Source: an uncultured Elusimicrobia bacterium
GTDB taxonomy: Bacteria; Elusimicrobiota; Elusimicrobia; UBA1565; UBA9628
DNA length: 64,000 nt
Reading direction: 5' to 3'
Assembly: GCA_903830945.1 (NCBI GenBank)
Contig: CAIKVT010000027.1
Location: 1-64,000 of the forward strand
This document shows, piece after piece, positions 24,652-33,310 of the stretch; position 1 is the stretch's first letter, and each line of letters begins with the position of its first letter. Under the pieces are notes generated by a model that saw only the letters and a list, made by a program, of their open reading frames with translations, was not told the origin of the DNA and made no database searches. Both the position numbers and the translations under genes were made by a program.

Positions 24652-26394
24652 ATGAAATCCCTCAAGCGCCTTCTCCCCTATCTCGAAGAACACCGAGTCA
24701 GGTTCCTGCAGGCCTGCCTGGTCATGGTGGGCGTGGCGGCCTTGAACGGCGCCACGGTCTGGGTCCTCAAGCCCGGCATCAATTCCATCTTCGAGCACAA
24801 AGACCCCCGGCTCCTCGTGGCCGTGGTGCTGGCCATCCCCGCCATCTTTTTCCTCAAGCTCATCCTCGTCTACACTCAGACCTATCTCATCAACTACATC
24901 GGCCAACGCATCGCCCAGCGCCTGCGCGAGCAGCTCTTCGCGCACCTGCACACCCTGTCCTTGGACTTCTTCTGGAAGTCCAAGAGCGGCGAACTCCTCT
25001 CGCGTCTGACCAACGACCTCAACAACCTCCAGCAAGGTCTCCAGTTCGTGCCCCTGTTCCTGGTACGCGACATGCTCACCGTCGTCATCCTGCTCGCAGT
25101 CATGTTCTTCATCAACTGGCAGTTCGCCCTCATCGCCATACTCGCCATCCCCATGGCCGGCGGAGTCCTCGCCGTGCTGGGCAAGAAACTACGCTCTTCC
25201 AGCCGCAAAGGCCAGGAAGTCATGGGTGAGATCTACCACCGTTTCCAGGAGAGCCTCCAGGGCATGCTCGTGGTCAAAGCCTTCAACTACGAGGCCGAAG
25301 CCACGGCCAAATTCAAGGTCGAGAGCGACGCATTCTTCGGCCAGATGATGCGCTACTTCCGGGCCACGGCCCTCTCCGGACCGCTCATGGAATTTTTGGG
25401 CAGCCTCATCATGGCCGCCATCGTGTACAAAGCCGGCACCGAGATATTCCAGGCCCGCATGACGCCCGGCGACTTCTTCACCTTCCTGGGCGCATTCTTC
25501 ATGGCCTACGCGCCCATCAAGAACCTGTCCCAAACCAACTCACAAGTTCAGCTCGCCCTGGCCGGCGCGGATCGCATCTTCGACATCCTCGATGAGAAAC
25601 CCAGCGTCAAGGAACGCCCGGACGCCCTGCGGTTCTCCGGCCTGCGTGATAGCGTGGTGTTCGAGGACGTCTCATTCCGCTATCCCAGCCGCGAGAACTG
25701 GGCCCTGCGCCATATCAGCCTCACGATCAAGGCCGGCGAAGTCGTGGCCTTGGCCGGGCCCAGCGGCTCGGGCAAGACAACCTTGGTGCATCTGCTCCTG
25801 CGGCTCTTCGACCCGGTGGAGGGCCGCATCCTAGTGGACGGCAGGGACCTGCGCGACTACTCCGCCAATGCCCTGCGCTCCCATCTGGGCCTGGTGACGC
25901 AGGACACCATACTCTTCAACGACACGCTAGGGGCCAACGTGGGCGTGGGCCGGCCCGGAGCGTCGGCGGACGACGTCCGAGGCGCCCTCCAGGTGGCCGA
26001 CGCCGCCGAGTTCGTCTCCCATCTTCCCAACGGGCTAGACACGCCCCTGGGCGACCGCGGCCTACGCCTTTCCGGAGGGCAGCGCCAGCGCATCGCCATC
26101 GCGCGGGCCGTTCTCAAGAACCCGTCCTTGCTCCTGCTCGACGAAGCCACCTCGAACCTCGACACCGGCAGCGAGCGCAGCGTGCAGGAAGCCCTGGAGC
26201 GCCTCTACCCCGGCCGCACCGTACTCATCATCGCCCACCGCCTGACCACTCTGCAGAACGCCCACCGCATCGTGGTCCTGCACCACGGCGAGGTCGCCGA
26301 AGCCGGCCCCCATGCCGATCTACTGACCAAGGGCGGCATCTATGCCACCCTCTACCGGTATCAGCAGCTCGAGCCCATCGACGGCAGCACATGA
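24652..26394 (+). CDS. msbA: MsbA-like ABC exporter (lipid flippase)
   Basis: 580 residues: six TM helices in 1-310, then an ATPase domain with Walker A GPSGSGKTT, the Q-loop TQDT, the signature LSGGQRQR, Walker B LLLLDEATSNLD and the H-loop IIAHRLTT. This half-transporter would dimerise and move lipid A-type glycolipid from the inner to the outer leaflet of the inner membrane. Identity as MsbA rather than a generic exporter is supported by the neighbouring heptosyltransferase-like gene. Starts 6 nt after the DUF1015 stop. Confidence 0.88.
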   Translation: MKSLKRLLPYLEEHRVRFLQACLVMVGVAALNGATVWVLKPGINSIFEHKDPRLLVAVVLAIPAIFFLKLILVYTQTYLINYIGQRIAQRLREQLFAHLHTLSLDFFWKSKSGELLSRLTNDLNNLQQGLQFVPLFLVRDMLTVVILLAVMFFINWQFALIAILAIPMAGGVLAVLGKKLRSSSRKGQEVMGEIYHRFQESLQGMLVVKAFNYEAEATAKFKVESDAFFGQMMRYFRATALSGPLMEFLGSLIMAAIVYKAGTEIFQARMTPGDFFTFLGAFFMAYAPIKNLSQTNSQVQLALAGADRIFDILDEKPSVKERPDALRFSGLRDSVVFEDVSFRYPSRENWALRHISLTIKAGEVVALAGPSGSGKTTLVHLLLRLFDPVEGRILVDGRDLRDYSANALRSHLGLVTQDTILFNDTLGANVGVGRPGASADDVRGALQVADAAEFVSHLPNGLDTPLGDRGLRLSGGQRQRIAIARAVLKNPSLLLLDEATSNLDTGSERSVQEALERLYPGRTVLIIAHRLTTLQNAHRIVVLHHGEVAEAGPHADLLTKGGIYATLYRYQQLEPIDGST

Positions 26395-26422
26395 CCGTCG
26401 ACGCATTCCCTGAGAATGGTCA

Positions 26423-27643
26423 GTGCCAGCGCACGACCGTGCGCTGGTGAAGCAGATCCTCAAGGGCATAGAGAAGAAAGGCCGCACGGCCGTGGCCTGG
26501 CTGTTCGGCTCCATTTTCCCGCCCCGGCGCACCACGGCGGAAGACCTGCGCCGCGCCCTGGAAAGGGGGGATATCAAGAAGATCCTCCTGGTGCGGCCCT
26601 ACCAAGGTCTGGGCGACCTCTTGTGCGCCACTCCCGTCATAACGAACCTCAAATCCGCCTTCCCCAACGTCTCAATCCACTTCCTTGCCAACACCTTCAA
26701 CCAAGCGGCGCTGCAGGGCAATCCCGGGCTCGACAGGATCTGGGCCTGGAACGAGCGCACGGTCTCGCATACGACAGCATGGCTGCGGATGCGAGACGAC
26801 CTGCGCCGGGAGAGGTTCGATCTGGCCCTTATCCTTTCCGGCAACGCCTTATCCTTGACCTCCATCCTTTTGGCCAAGTTTTCCGAAGCACGCTTCGTGA
26901 CGGGCTATGACACGCGCGCCTATGGCCGTGATTGGAGCCGCTGGCTCTACAGCTGCGAGCTCCCCTACCGAAGTCCGGTCAAGGAAATCGATAAGTTCCT
27001 CGGATTGCTGGAAGGCATCGGCCTGTCCTGCCCGAACCGCGAGCCCGTGTACCGAGTGATCCCTGAGAACGCCCGGCTCATCGACGAGCGCCTGGCCACG
27101 CTCTTTCCGGGCAGCCCCCGCCCGGTCATCGGGGTGTTCATCGGGGGCAAGACCGACCGGCCGGAGCGCATCTGGCCGCCCGCCTGCTACGCGGAGACTG
27201 CCCGCCGGATACTGGCGCGCCAGCCCTGCGAGCTCATCATCATCGCACCGCCCAAGGCCAAGCGCCACGTTGGCCAAAGGCCAACGCATCGCAGGGAATC
27301 GACCTTCTGGCTCGACGAGGACATCCATCTCTCCGAATTCAAGAAGGCCTTCGGCGCCGATGTGTCCGTGTTCCAAGAGGCGGATTTGGGCCGCGTGGCG
27401 GCTCTGCTGGCGCGGCTTAGGCTTTTTATCTGCCCGGATGGGGGGATGATGCATGTAGCCGCCGGGCTCAAGGTCCCGACGCTCACACTGTTCTTCGGGA
27501 CCGACCCCGAAATCTGGAACCCGCCTGTACCCACGGCCCATTTCCTGCGCAGCCCCGGAGCCGGCCCCAGGAGTCTGGAGCCCTCCGCCGTGGTCGAAGC
27601 CGCGATCCGCATACTCGATGAGACCCCGAAAGCGACGACCTGA
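26423..27643 (+). CDS. Glycosyltransferase family 9 (heptosyltransferase-like)
   Basis: GTG start, 406 residues. GT-B fold enzyme that adds heptose-like sugars to the LPS core. N-terminal half: KKILLVRPYQGLGDLLCATPV and FPNVSIHFLANTFN. C-terminal half: FIGGKTDRPERIWPP, FICPDGGMMHVAAGLKVPTLTLFFG. Between residues about 275 and 310 the sequence (RHVGQRPTHRRES) looks inserted and its DNA contains a perfect 8-bp-stem palindrome. It lies between msbA and a HAD phosphatase, fitting glycolipid synthesis. The acceptor is unknown. Confidence 0.88.
   Translation: MPAHDRALVKQILKGIEKKGRTAVAWLFGSIFPPRRTTAEDLRRALERGDIKKILLVRPYQGLGDLLCATPVITNLKSAFPNVSIHFLANTFNQAALQGNPGLDRIWAWNERTVSHTTAWLRMRDDLRRERFDLALILSGNALSLTSILLAKFSEARFVTGYDTRAYGRDWSRWLYSCELPYRSPVKEIDKFLGLLEGIGLSCPNREPVYRVIPENARLIDERLATLFPGSPRPVIGVFIGGKTDRPERIWPPACYAETARRILARQPCELIIIAPPKAKRHVGQRPTHRRESTFWLDEDIHLSEFKKAFGADVSVFQEADLGRVAALLARLRLFICPDGGMMHVAAGLKVPTLTLFFGTDPEIWNPPVPTAHFLRSPGAGPRSLEPSAVVEAAIRILDETPKATT
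27268..27286. repeat. Palindrome inside the GT9 gene
   Basis: CGTTGGCC, AAA, GGCCAACG. It coincides with a stretch of the protein that has no obvious counterpart in the family. Confidence 0.7.
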
Positions 27644-28364
27644 ACAGCAACCTGCCGCCTACCCGTTCGACGCGGTCATCCTGGACATGGACGGCGTCAT
27701 GGTCGACAGCGAGCACCAATGGATGCTCGCGGAGCAGGCCTTCTTTCGCAGCATCCTGAGCCGCTGGAGCGCATCGGACAACCACAAAGTCGTAGGCGTG
27801 ATCGTCGAGGACATCTACGCCATGCTGGTCCGCGATCACGGACTGAAAATGGATAAAGCGGAGTTCATGGGCCGTTGCCACCGGATGGCGGACGACATAT
27901 ACCGACGCAGGGTGAGCCTCACGCCGCGCCTTCGGGATTTCATCCGCGGGCTTAAAAGCCACGCGACGCCCTTGGGCCTTGCGTCATCCTCGCCCGCTTC
28001 TTGGGTGGACATAGTGCTCAAGCGCTTCCGGCTGCGCCGCCATTTCGCCGCCGTGATCACCGGTGACGACGCACCCGGCCGCACCAAGCCCGCGCCGGAC
28101 CTGTATCTGCTTGCCGCGCGTCGGCTCGGGGTGCGTCCCTCGCGTTGCCTGGCGGTGGAGGACTCATCCATAGGCGTGCGCGCGGCCAAGGCTGCGGGGA
28201 TGACCTGCGTAGGCCTACGCAGCGGTCGCAACGCCGAACAGGACCTCTGCGAAGCGGACTGGGAAGCGCGAGGATTCGCGGAACTGGGCTACCGGAGATT
28301 GATCTCGCGGCTCAAAACCGCCTGCGCCTTGACGAAGGCACCCCAGTCCGCCAGCAAGGCCTGA
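27618..28364 (+). CDS. HAD-superfamily hydrolase (beta-phosphoglucomutase-like)
   Basis: 248 residues; the ATG lies 26 bp inside the GT9 gene. HAD motifs in order: I VILDMDGVMVDS, II ASSSPAS, III GRTKPAPD, IV VEDSSIGVRAA. The helical cap between I and II places it with small-sugar or nucleotide phosphatases of the PGMB/gph type. The motif I Asp-x-Asp pair is intact, so it should be active. Context suggests a sugar phosphate linked to LPS. The 3' end runs 76 bp into the convergent FGGY gene, an unusually long tail overlap. Confidence 0.88.
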   Translation: MRPRKRRPEQQPAAYPFDAVILDMDGVMVDSEHQWMLAEQAFFRSILSRWSASDNHKVVGVIVEDIYAMLVRDHGLKMDKAEFMGRCHRMADDIYRRRVSLTPRLRDFIRGLKSHATPLGLASSSPASWVDIVLKRFRLRRHFAAVITGDDAPGRTKPAPDLYLLAARRLGVRPSRCLAVEDSSIGVRAAKAAGMTCVGLRSGRNAEQDLCEADWEARGFAELGYRRLISRLKTACALTKAPQSASKA

Positions 28365-29767
28365 GCCTCAGCCTCCGGCAGGGCAGGCTTGAACACGCGC
28401 ACACCTTTGCCCTGACGCAAGCGCCCGGCCCATGGCACCCCGGCGGCCTCCGCTGCCAGCGAGGCCGCGCCCAAGGCCGTGACCTCGGCCTCGCCGCAGC
28501 GCTCGATCCGAGATCCCAATAGGTCGGCCTGGAACTGCAGCAGGTAACTCACCCGGGAAAGGCCGCCAGAAGCCTTCACCGCCCCGAGTTTAAGTCCGGC
28601 CTGGCGCAGGGCGGCGACGATGTCGGCGATCTCAAAAGCGATGCCCTCGGCCACGCCCCGCACCAAATCCGCCGACCGGGTCTGGCTGGTCATACCGAAG
28701 AAGACGGTCTTGGTGATGTAGTCCCAGCGCGGGGCGCCCAGGCCGCCGATGGCAGGCAGGACCAGGACCCGGTTCTTGGAAGCGCGGCAGAGGCGGCCGA
28801 TGTGCGTGCAGTCCTTGAGAAGCCCCAGGTTCTTACGCAGCCAGTCGAAGGAGGCGCCGGCCGCGTGCACCGTGCCTTCCTGCAGGAATACCGCAGGCCG
28901 ATCCCTCAGCTTCCAACCCACCGAGGTCAGCAGTCCCGGCACCCGATGCTGGGTCTCGCCCGTATTGTAGAGGAAGAACGCGCCGGTGCCGTAGTTGAGT
29001 ACAGCCGCGCCCTCGGCCATGCCGCCGAGCCCTATGGCCGCGGCCTGCTGGTCGCCCAGGCAGGCGAGTATGGGGATCTTGCGACCGCCGCGGTGGACAA
29101 AACCCCAATCCCCGACTGAGGAGAACACGTTGGGCAGAACCGCGCGGGGCACGCCGAAAAGGGCGAGCAGCTCCGGATCCCAATCCATGGTCCGCAGGTT
29201 GAACAGCATCATGCGCTGCGCCAAGGACGGGTCGATCGCGAAGACCTCTCCTTTGGTCAGGCGCCAGATCAGAAAGGTCGCCACGGGAGCGACCAGCAAA
29301 CGGTCCTCCGCCGCGAGCCGCCGCACCGCGGGATCGTTATCGAGGAACCACTTGATCTTGGGCGCCGAGTAATAGGGTGTGAGGTAGAGCCCCGTGCGCG
29401 CGTGCGCGTCGGCCTGCCGTGCCTGCAGAGGAGCCACCACGGATGCGCCGCGGCCGTCCTGCCAACTCGGCGCCCGGGCGGCAGGCTTGCCGGTCTGGCG
29501 GTCCCAGAAGACGACGGTCGAACGCTGGGAGGCCACCGCGAGGCCAAGGACTTCCGCGGCGCGGGGCAGCCGATCAAGCACGGCGTCAAGCGTCCGCTCC
29601 TGAGTGCGCGCGATCTCAAGCGCGTCGTGCTCGACCCAGCCGGCCTTGGGATAGAAGGTCCGCACCGGAAGCTGAGCCCGGGCCACGACCTTGCCCCTCT
29701 CGTCTATAGCCAGCGCCCGAGAAGTGGAACTGCCCTGATCTAGGGCGATGACCACGGTGCGATTCAC
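28289..29767 (-). CDS. FGGY-family carbohydrate kinase, divergent glycerol kinase paralog
   Basis: 492 residues. The opening ALDQGSSTSRALAIDE and the nucleotide-fold LGDQQAAAIG keep the catalytic Asp, and NYGTGAFFLYNTG is like GlpK. It differs from the true GlpK at 52459 in the substrate loop: SQRSTVVFW here versus NQRETIVLW there, so the glycerol-contacting Glu is Ser. The substrate is therefore uncertain (glycerol or another polyol). It overlaps the downstream end of the HAD gene and is translationally coupled (4-bp overlap) to the nuclease gene upstream at 29764. Confidence 0.85.
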   Translation of the reverse strand: MNRTVVIALDQGSSTSRALAIDERGKVVARAQLPVRTFYPKAGWVEHDALEIARTQERTLDAVLDRLPRAAEVLGLAVASQRSTVVFWDRQTGKPAARAPSWQDGRGASVVAPLQARQADAHARTGLYLTPYYSAPKIKWFLDNDPAVRRLAAEDRLLVAPVATFLIWRLTKGEVFAIDPSLAQRMMLFNLRTMDWDPELLALFGVPRAVLPNVFSSVGDWGFVHRGGRKIPILACLGDQQAAAIGLGGMAEGAAVLNYGTGAFFLYNTGETQHRVPGLLTSVGWKLRDRPAVFLQEGTVHAAGASFDWLRKNLGLLKDCTHIGRLCRASKNRVLVLPAIGGLGAPRWDYITKTVFFGMTSQTRSADLVRGVAEGIAFEIADIVAALRQAGLKLGAVKASGGLSRVSYLLQFQADLLGSRIERCGEAEVTALGAASLAAEAAGVPWAGRLRQGKGVRVFKPALPEAEAQALLADWGAFVKAQAVLSREINLR

Positions 29768-30927
29768 AATGATGTCACCTTGAGGTCGCAGGGCTCCACA
29801 CGCGCGCCCAATTCGCGCAGGGCGGCGCGCAAGTCCGAGTCAGTGCCGGGATCGGCCAGAAGCTTCTGAATTAATGGGCCGGAGGGGGCCTGAACCCGCT
29901 CATAGAGCCCGGCGTCCTTGAGCAGACGGATGACCTTCTTCTTATTGCCTTCAGGGAACTCGATCTTCTCCGTGCCGGAACGCTGGATCTCGTAGCGCGC
30001 GCCGAAGGCGCGGACGTAGCCCTTGCTGCGCAGGATGGCAAGGATGGCGGCCTTGACCTGCGCGGCCTCGCGGTCGGCCTCGGCCAAGCGCGATAGACTG
30101 TCGCCGTAGCGGTCGATGAGCGCGGCCAAGTCGCTATCGACGGGCAAGGGCCCGTCGCCCCTTCCAGCCAGATGTTCTCCTTTCCCAGAAGGGGCTGCGG
30201 ATGAGAATATAGGACAGTAAGTCTTGTAGTCGCACCAGCGGCAGGAACTCTCCGAGGGCTTTGGATCGAAGCGTTCGGCCACGATGGCGGCGGCCGTCCC
30301 CACGATCTTTCGGCGCAGCTCTGCGACCTGAGCCTCCGGGCGCCGGCCGACCGAATGCGGCTTGAGCGAAGGGAGATGGTAGAAAGTGAGCTGGCCGACC
30401 TCGGCTCCGAGCTGGTCCTCGCAAGCCAGCTGGTACATGGTCAGCTGAGCATCGGTCTCGATACGGTCGACGGCCAGCTTCTTGCCGGTCTTGTAATCCA
30501 GGATGGCGAGCCGGCCGTCTTCCAGCCTATCGATACGGTCGACTTTCCCGGTGACAGGAACGCCGTCGACCGTCATCTGAAAATTATATTCAACGTAAAG
30601 AGGGATTCTAAAATCGCCGACATGCTCTTCATAGTATCGGCCCAGGATATCCTTGCCCTGCTGGAAGTACTCGGCCTCCTGGACTTTGTCCCGATAGCCG
30701 ACCGAGACCCAGTGCTCCTTAAGGCTATGGAGCAGTTCCGCTCGGGAGGGAGCGGGCAGGGCTTTCACCCCATAAAAGAACTCCAGGGCCATGTGCATGC
30801 TCTGTCCGAAGGAGAAGAAATACTTGGGCTTCTCCGGGATCTTGTCGATGTATTTCAACCTGTACTTGAACGGACACTCTTGGTAGAGCGAGATGGAGGA
30901 ATGAGACAGCGGACGGGGCAGATCCAT
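29764..30927 (-). CDS. PD-(D/E)XK nuclease of the RecB/Cas4-like superfamily
   Basis: 387 residues. N-terminal HSSISLYQECPFKYRLKYID carries the first Cys; the nuclease core shows VTGKVDRIDRLEDGRLAILDYKTGK (the D ... D-x-K pattern); and a C-terminal SSCRWCDYKTYCPIF supplies three more Cys, so a 4Fe-4S cluster as in AddB/Cas4 is likely. It is a stand-alone nuclease without helicase; a role in DNA repair is probable. There is no CRISPR array or cas gene nearby. Promoter TGGTAGAAT ends 7 nt before the ATG, suggesting a leaderless mRNA. Confidence 0.88.
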   Translation of the reverse strand: MDLPRPLSHSSISLYQECPFKYRLKYIDKIPEKPKYFFSFGQSMHMALEFFYGVKALPAPSRAELLHSLKEHWVSVGYRDKVQEAEYFQQGKDILGRYYEEHVGDFRIPLYVEYNFQMTVDGVPVTGKVDRIDRLEDGRLAILDYKTGKKLAVDRIETDAQLTMYQLACEDQLGAEVGQLTFYHLPSLKPHSVGRRPEAQVAELRRKIVGTAAAIVAERFDPKPSESSCRWCDYKTYCPIFSSAAPSGKGEHLAGRGDGPLPVDSDLAALIDRYGDSLSRLAEADREAAQVKAAILAILRSKGYVRAFGARYEIQRSGTEKIEFPEGNKKKVIRLLKDAGLYERVQAPSGPLIQKLLADPGTDSDLRAALRELGARVEPCDLKVTSL

Positions 30928-30934
30928 TGAAGAT

Positions 30935-30943
30935 ATTCTACCA
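30935..30943 (-). promoter_or_regulatory. Extended -10 of the RecB-like nuclease
   Basis: TGGTAGAAT, 7 nt from the ATG at 30927; predicted leaderless. Confidence 0.5.
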
Positions 30944-30998
30944 AACGGGCAACTGCCGCGCCCGGTATGAGATCGGATCGGATAAGGGGGGGATCACA

Positions 30999-31940
30999 TT
31001 AAAAGCCCATGAACATCACCCTCCAATACAGGTAAACGACGCAAGCCATGAACAATAGCGGCCCCCCGAATATATACAGGCCGGCTTGGCTTTCGATTGC
31101 AGCGACCAGCTCGCGCTTCGATTCGTTCGAAATAACGAAAAAACCGTTCGGGTTTTTAAGCACCACGACCGGGAATGTCATCACGGACTGGTGCACGGAT
31201 TTCCTCTGCCCCTCGAGTTCCTCATTGAACTCTTTCTTCAGACCCGCGTCCCACTCCTGACTGTCGATCGCTCCATCTTTATTGACGTCCAAGGCCTGTA
31301 ACTTCGCAGGATCAGACTTCAATCGCCGAGCCACAGCGCCCCAGGACAGGTCTATGCGCTGAGCAATCCTCTCAAGCGTGGAAGATTGCTGGGCTTGAGC
31401 GGCGTAGCCCAAAACGCACAGCGGTTCTTGTTCACGGATTATATGCGCGATGACATGAAGGGTGTCCGTTGTCCGTCCTGGAATCGAAGATAAAAATCCG
31501 GCGATGGACGGGTCCACGTCGGAGAATAGATTCCCCAGCCAGCTGGATTTTCGGTCGATGATCCCATGGCAATAGATCTCGACCCCCTCAGGATAAACCG
31601 GGACCTTACCGGTATCGTCAACCAGGAGCAGCGGGGTGGCGTTGCTGTCAGCATGGTATATATTCACCCAATGCGAATATTTGCCGCTGCCGCGCTCTTC
31701 CTCGACATCTATCCGGTAATAGACGCACGGCTGCTGATAGATCGGATCCTCCAGAGGCGTCAACTGAGCCGCGGTCCCAATAAGTTCCACCGGGCCCATG
31801 GCCATGGAGCGCACCTTGGATGTCGGCAGGTCGGCGATCGCGCGTTCAAGCCGGAGGTCCCGGAAGCCTTTATAGAAAAGCCTGGCCCCGACACAACAGC
31901 CGAAAGCCGCCAGCAGGAGATCTCGGGAATCGTGGGACAC
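30999..31940 (-). CDS. GIDE-domain membrane protein with EF-hand-like motif
   Basis: GTG start, 313 residues. TM near the N-terminus and a second near the C-terminus (YIFGGPLLFMACVVYLYW), with a GIDE-type domain between (ATPLLLVDDTGKVPVYPEGVE region, QQPCVYYRIDVEE). Eukaryotic GIDE domains occur in the mitochondrial ligase MUL1; bacterial versions lack RING and usually pair with LemA, as here (LemA is immediately upstream). Residues about 218-230 (LDVNKDGAIDSQEW) match an EF-hand calcium loop, which is unusual. The molecular function is not known. Confidence 0.8.
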   Translation of the reverse strand: MSHDSRDLLLAAFGCCVGARLFYKGFRDLRLERAIADLPTSKVRSMAMGPVELIGTAAQLTPLEDPIYQQPCVYYRIDVEEERGSGKYSHWVNIYHADSNATPLLLVDDTGKVPVYPEGVEIYCHGIIDRKSSWLGNLFSDVDPSIAGFLSSIPGRTTDTLHVIAHIIREQEPLCVLGYAAQAQQSSTLERIAQRIDLSWGAVARRLKSDPAKLQALDVNKDGAIDSQEWDAGLKKEFNEELEGQRKSVHQSVMTFPVVVLKNPNGFFVISNESKRELVAAIESQAGLYIFGGPLLFMACVVYLYWRVMFMGF

Positions 31941-32510
31941 TTAGGGAACTTTGATGTCGACGTCCACGTCCTTTTTGTCTTCCGGCGCGACCTGAAACAT
32001 CTCGTGCGGGGCCAGACTCATAAAACCGGCCACCAAGCTATCGGGGAAAGACTGGATGCGGATATTGTAAGCATTGACAGACTCGTTATAGAATTCTCGA
32101 CGGTCCGCGAGCTGATTTTCCAGGTCCGTGATGCGCCCTTGGAGCTGCTGAAAGGAGGATTGCGCCTTGAGCTCAGGATATCTCTCGGCCACGGCGAAAA
32201 GCTGCCCGAGTCCGGCGGATAGGGCCCCTTCCGCAGCCGCGCGCTGCGCGACTCCCTGCGCGTTCTGGGCCGTGTTCCTGAGCTCCACGACCTTGGTCAA
32301 TGTGCCCTTTTCAAACTGCATATAAGCCTCGCAGGCCTTAATGAGTTTGGGGATCTCGTCATGACGCTGCTTCAAGAGCACGTCGATATTGGACCAAGCC
32401 TTGAGGATGTCATTTTTAACGACAACCAGGCCATTGTAAATAGTGACCACGTAACCGATGAGGCCGATAACCGCAAAAATAAGTATTCCCAGCACGATGA
32501 GGATGACCAT
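31941..32510 (-). CDS. lemA: LemA family protein
   Basis: 189 residues from the ATG at 32510, which has AGGAGGT 5 nt upstream; the ORF-track start at 32540 is less good. A single N-terminal TM (VILIVLGILIFAVIGLIGYVV) then a helical bundle with the family patterns YNGLVVVKNDILKAWSNIDVLLKQR and LQGRITDLENQLADRREFYNESV. The function is unknown; LemA and GIDE proteins co-occur widely. Stop abuts the GTG of the GIDE gene. The hydrophobic segment followed by a helical body would expose most of the protein on one side of the membrane. Confidence 0.93.
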   Translation of the reverse strand: MVILIVLGILIFAVIGLIGYVVTIYNGLVVVKNDILKAWSNIDVLLKQRHDEIPKLIKACEAYMQFEKGTLTKVVELRNTAQNAQGVAQRAAAEGALSAGLGQLFAVAERYPELKAQSSFQQLQGRITDLENQLADRREFYNESVNAYNIRIQSFPDSLVAGFMSLAPHEMFQVAPEDKKDVDVDIKVP

Positions 32511-32538
32511 GCCAACCTCCTGATTAATAACCTTCATC

Positions 32539-32568
32539 AAGTTAGCATTCCTAGCGATGTTTTTTCAA
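32539..32568 (-). promoter_or_regulatory. Promoter of the lemA-GIDE operon
   Basis: TTGAAA, 18-bp spacer, TAACTT on the minus strand, about 29 nt before the lemA ATG. Confidence 0.4.
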
Positions 32569-32593
32569 TTATCCAAATGCGCGCTATCGCGCG

Positions 32594-33310
32594 CTAGCTC
32601 AGCAGACCATGCTCGCGGAAGCTGAAGCATGCGGCCCCGGCCACGATGATGTGGTCGAGGATCGGGATGCCCAGGATCTCCCCGGCCCGGCAAAGACGCC
32701 GGGTGGTGTCCCGGTCGTCGGGAGAGGGGGAGCAGTCGCCGGATGGATGATTATGCACGACGACGACCGCGGCGGCCGAATGCGCCACGGCCGGCGAGAA
32801 CACCTCGCGAGGATGCACCAGACTCGCCGAGAGCGTGCCGATGGAAACCGTCTCCTGACACAGAAGCTGGCTGCGGGCGTTAAGGTAAAAGGCCAAGAGG
32901 TGCTCCTTTCGGCCGACGCGGACCTCTTCCGGGACCGCCTCCAGGACCCGGCCGGGGCTATCGAGAGTAGGCCGATGGTCCGGCCTGCCGGAGAAACGCC
33001 GGGCCAGCTCGAAAGACGCCACCAGGGCCGCGGCGCGGGTCTCACCCACTCCTTTGATGCGGCGCAGGGCTACGAAGCCCGCTTCCGGCAAGCCATCCGG
33101 GAATTCAACCAGCAAAGACGAGGACAGGTCCATGACGCTGCAACCGGCATAGCCCGTGCGCAAGACCAAGGCCAGGAGCTCCTGGTCGCTGAGGGCTTCG
33201 GGACCAGACCGGGCCAGCTTCTCGCGCGGCCTTTCCACCGGATGCAGGTCGCGCAGAAGCACCCCAGGCCTAGGCGAAGAAACGTAGACGGCCGGCCGAA
33301 ACTCGCTCAT
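32594..33310 (-). CDS. radC: RadC family JAB/MPN-domain protein
   Basis: 238 residues. N-terminal HhH region (REKLARSGPEALSDQELLALVLRTG, RIKGVGETRAAAL) and a C-terminal JAB domain with the metal motif HNHPSGDCSPSPDD and the preceding Glu. The historical DNA-repair assignment is doubtful; it is probably a metal-dependent hydrolase. Overlaps the RseB-like gene by 4 bp, so it is last in the sigma-factor operon. Confidence 0.93.
   Translation of the reverse strand: MSEFRPAVYVSSPRPGVLLRDLHPVERPREKLARSGPEALSDQELLALVLRTGYAGCSVMDLSSSLLVEFPDGLPEAGFVALRRIKGVGETRAAALVASFELARRFSGRPDHRPTLDSPGRVLEAVPEEVRVGRKEHLLAFYLNARSQLLCQETVSIGTLSASLVHPREVFSPAVAHSAAAVVVVHNHPSGDCSPSPDDRDTTRRLCRAGEILGIPILDHIIVAGAACFSFREHGLLS

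Noticed and set aside
29764-30927. Cas4-like nuclease as part of a CRISPR system
   Set aside because: No array or other cas genes in the window. Length and domain layout fit the RecB/AddB-like stand-alone nucleases.
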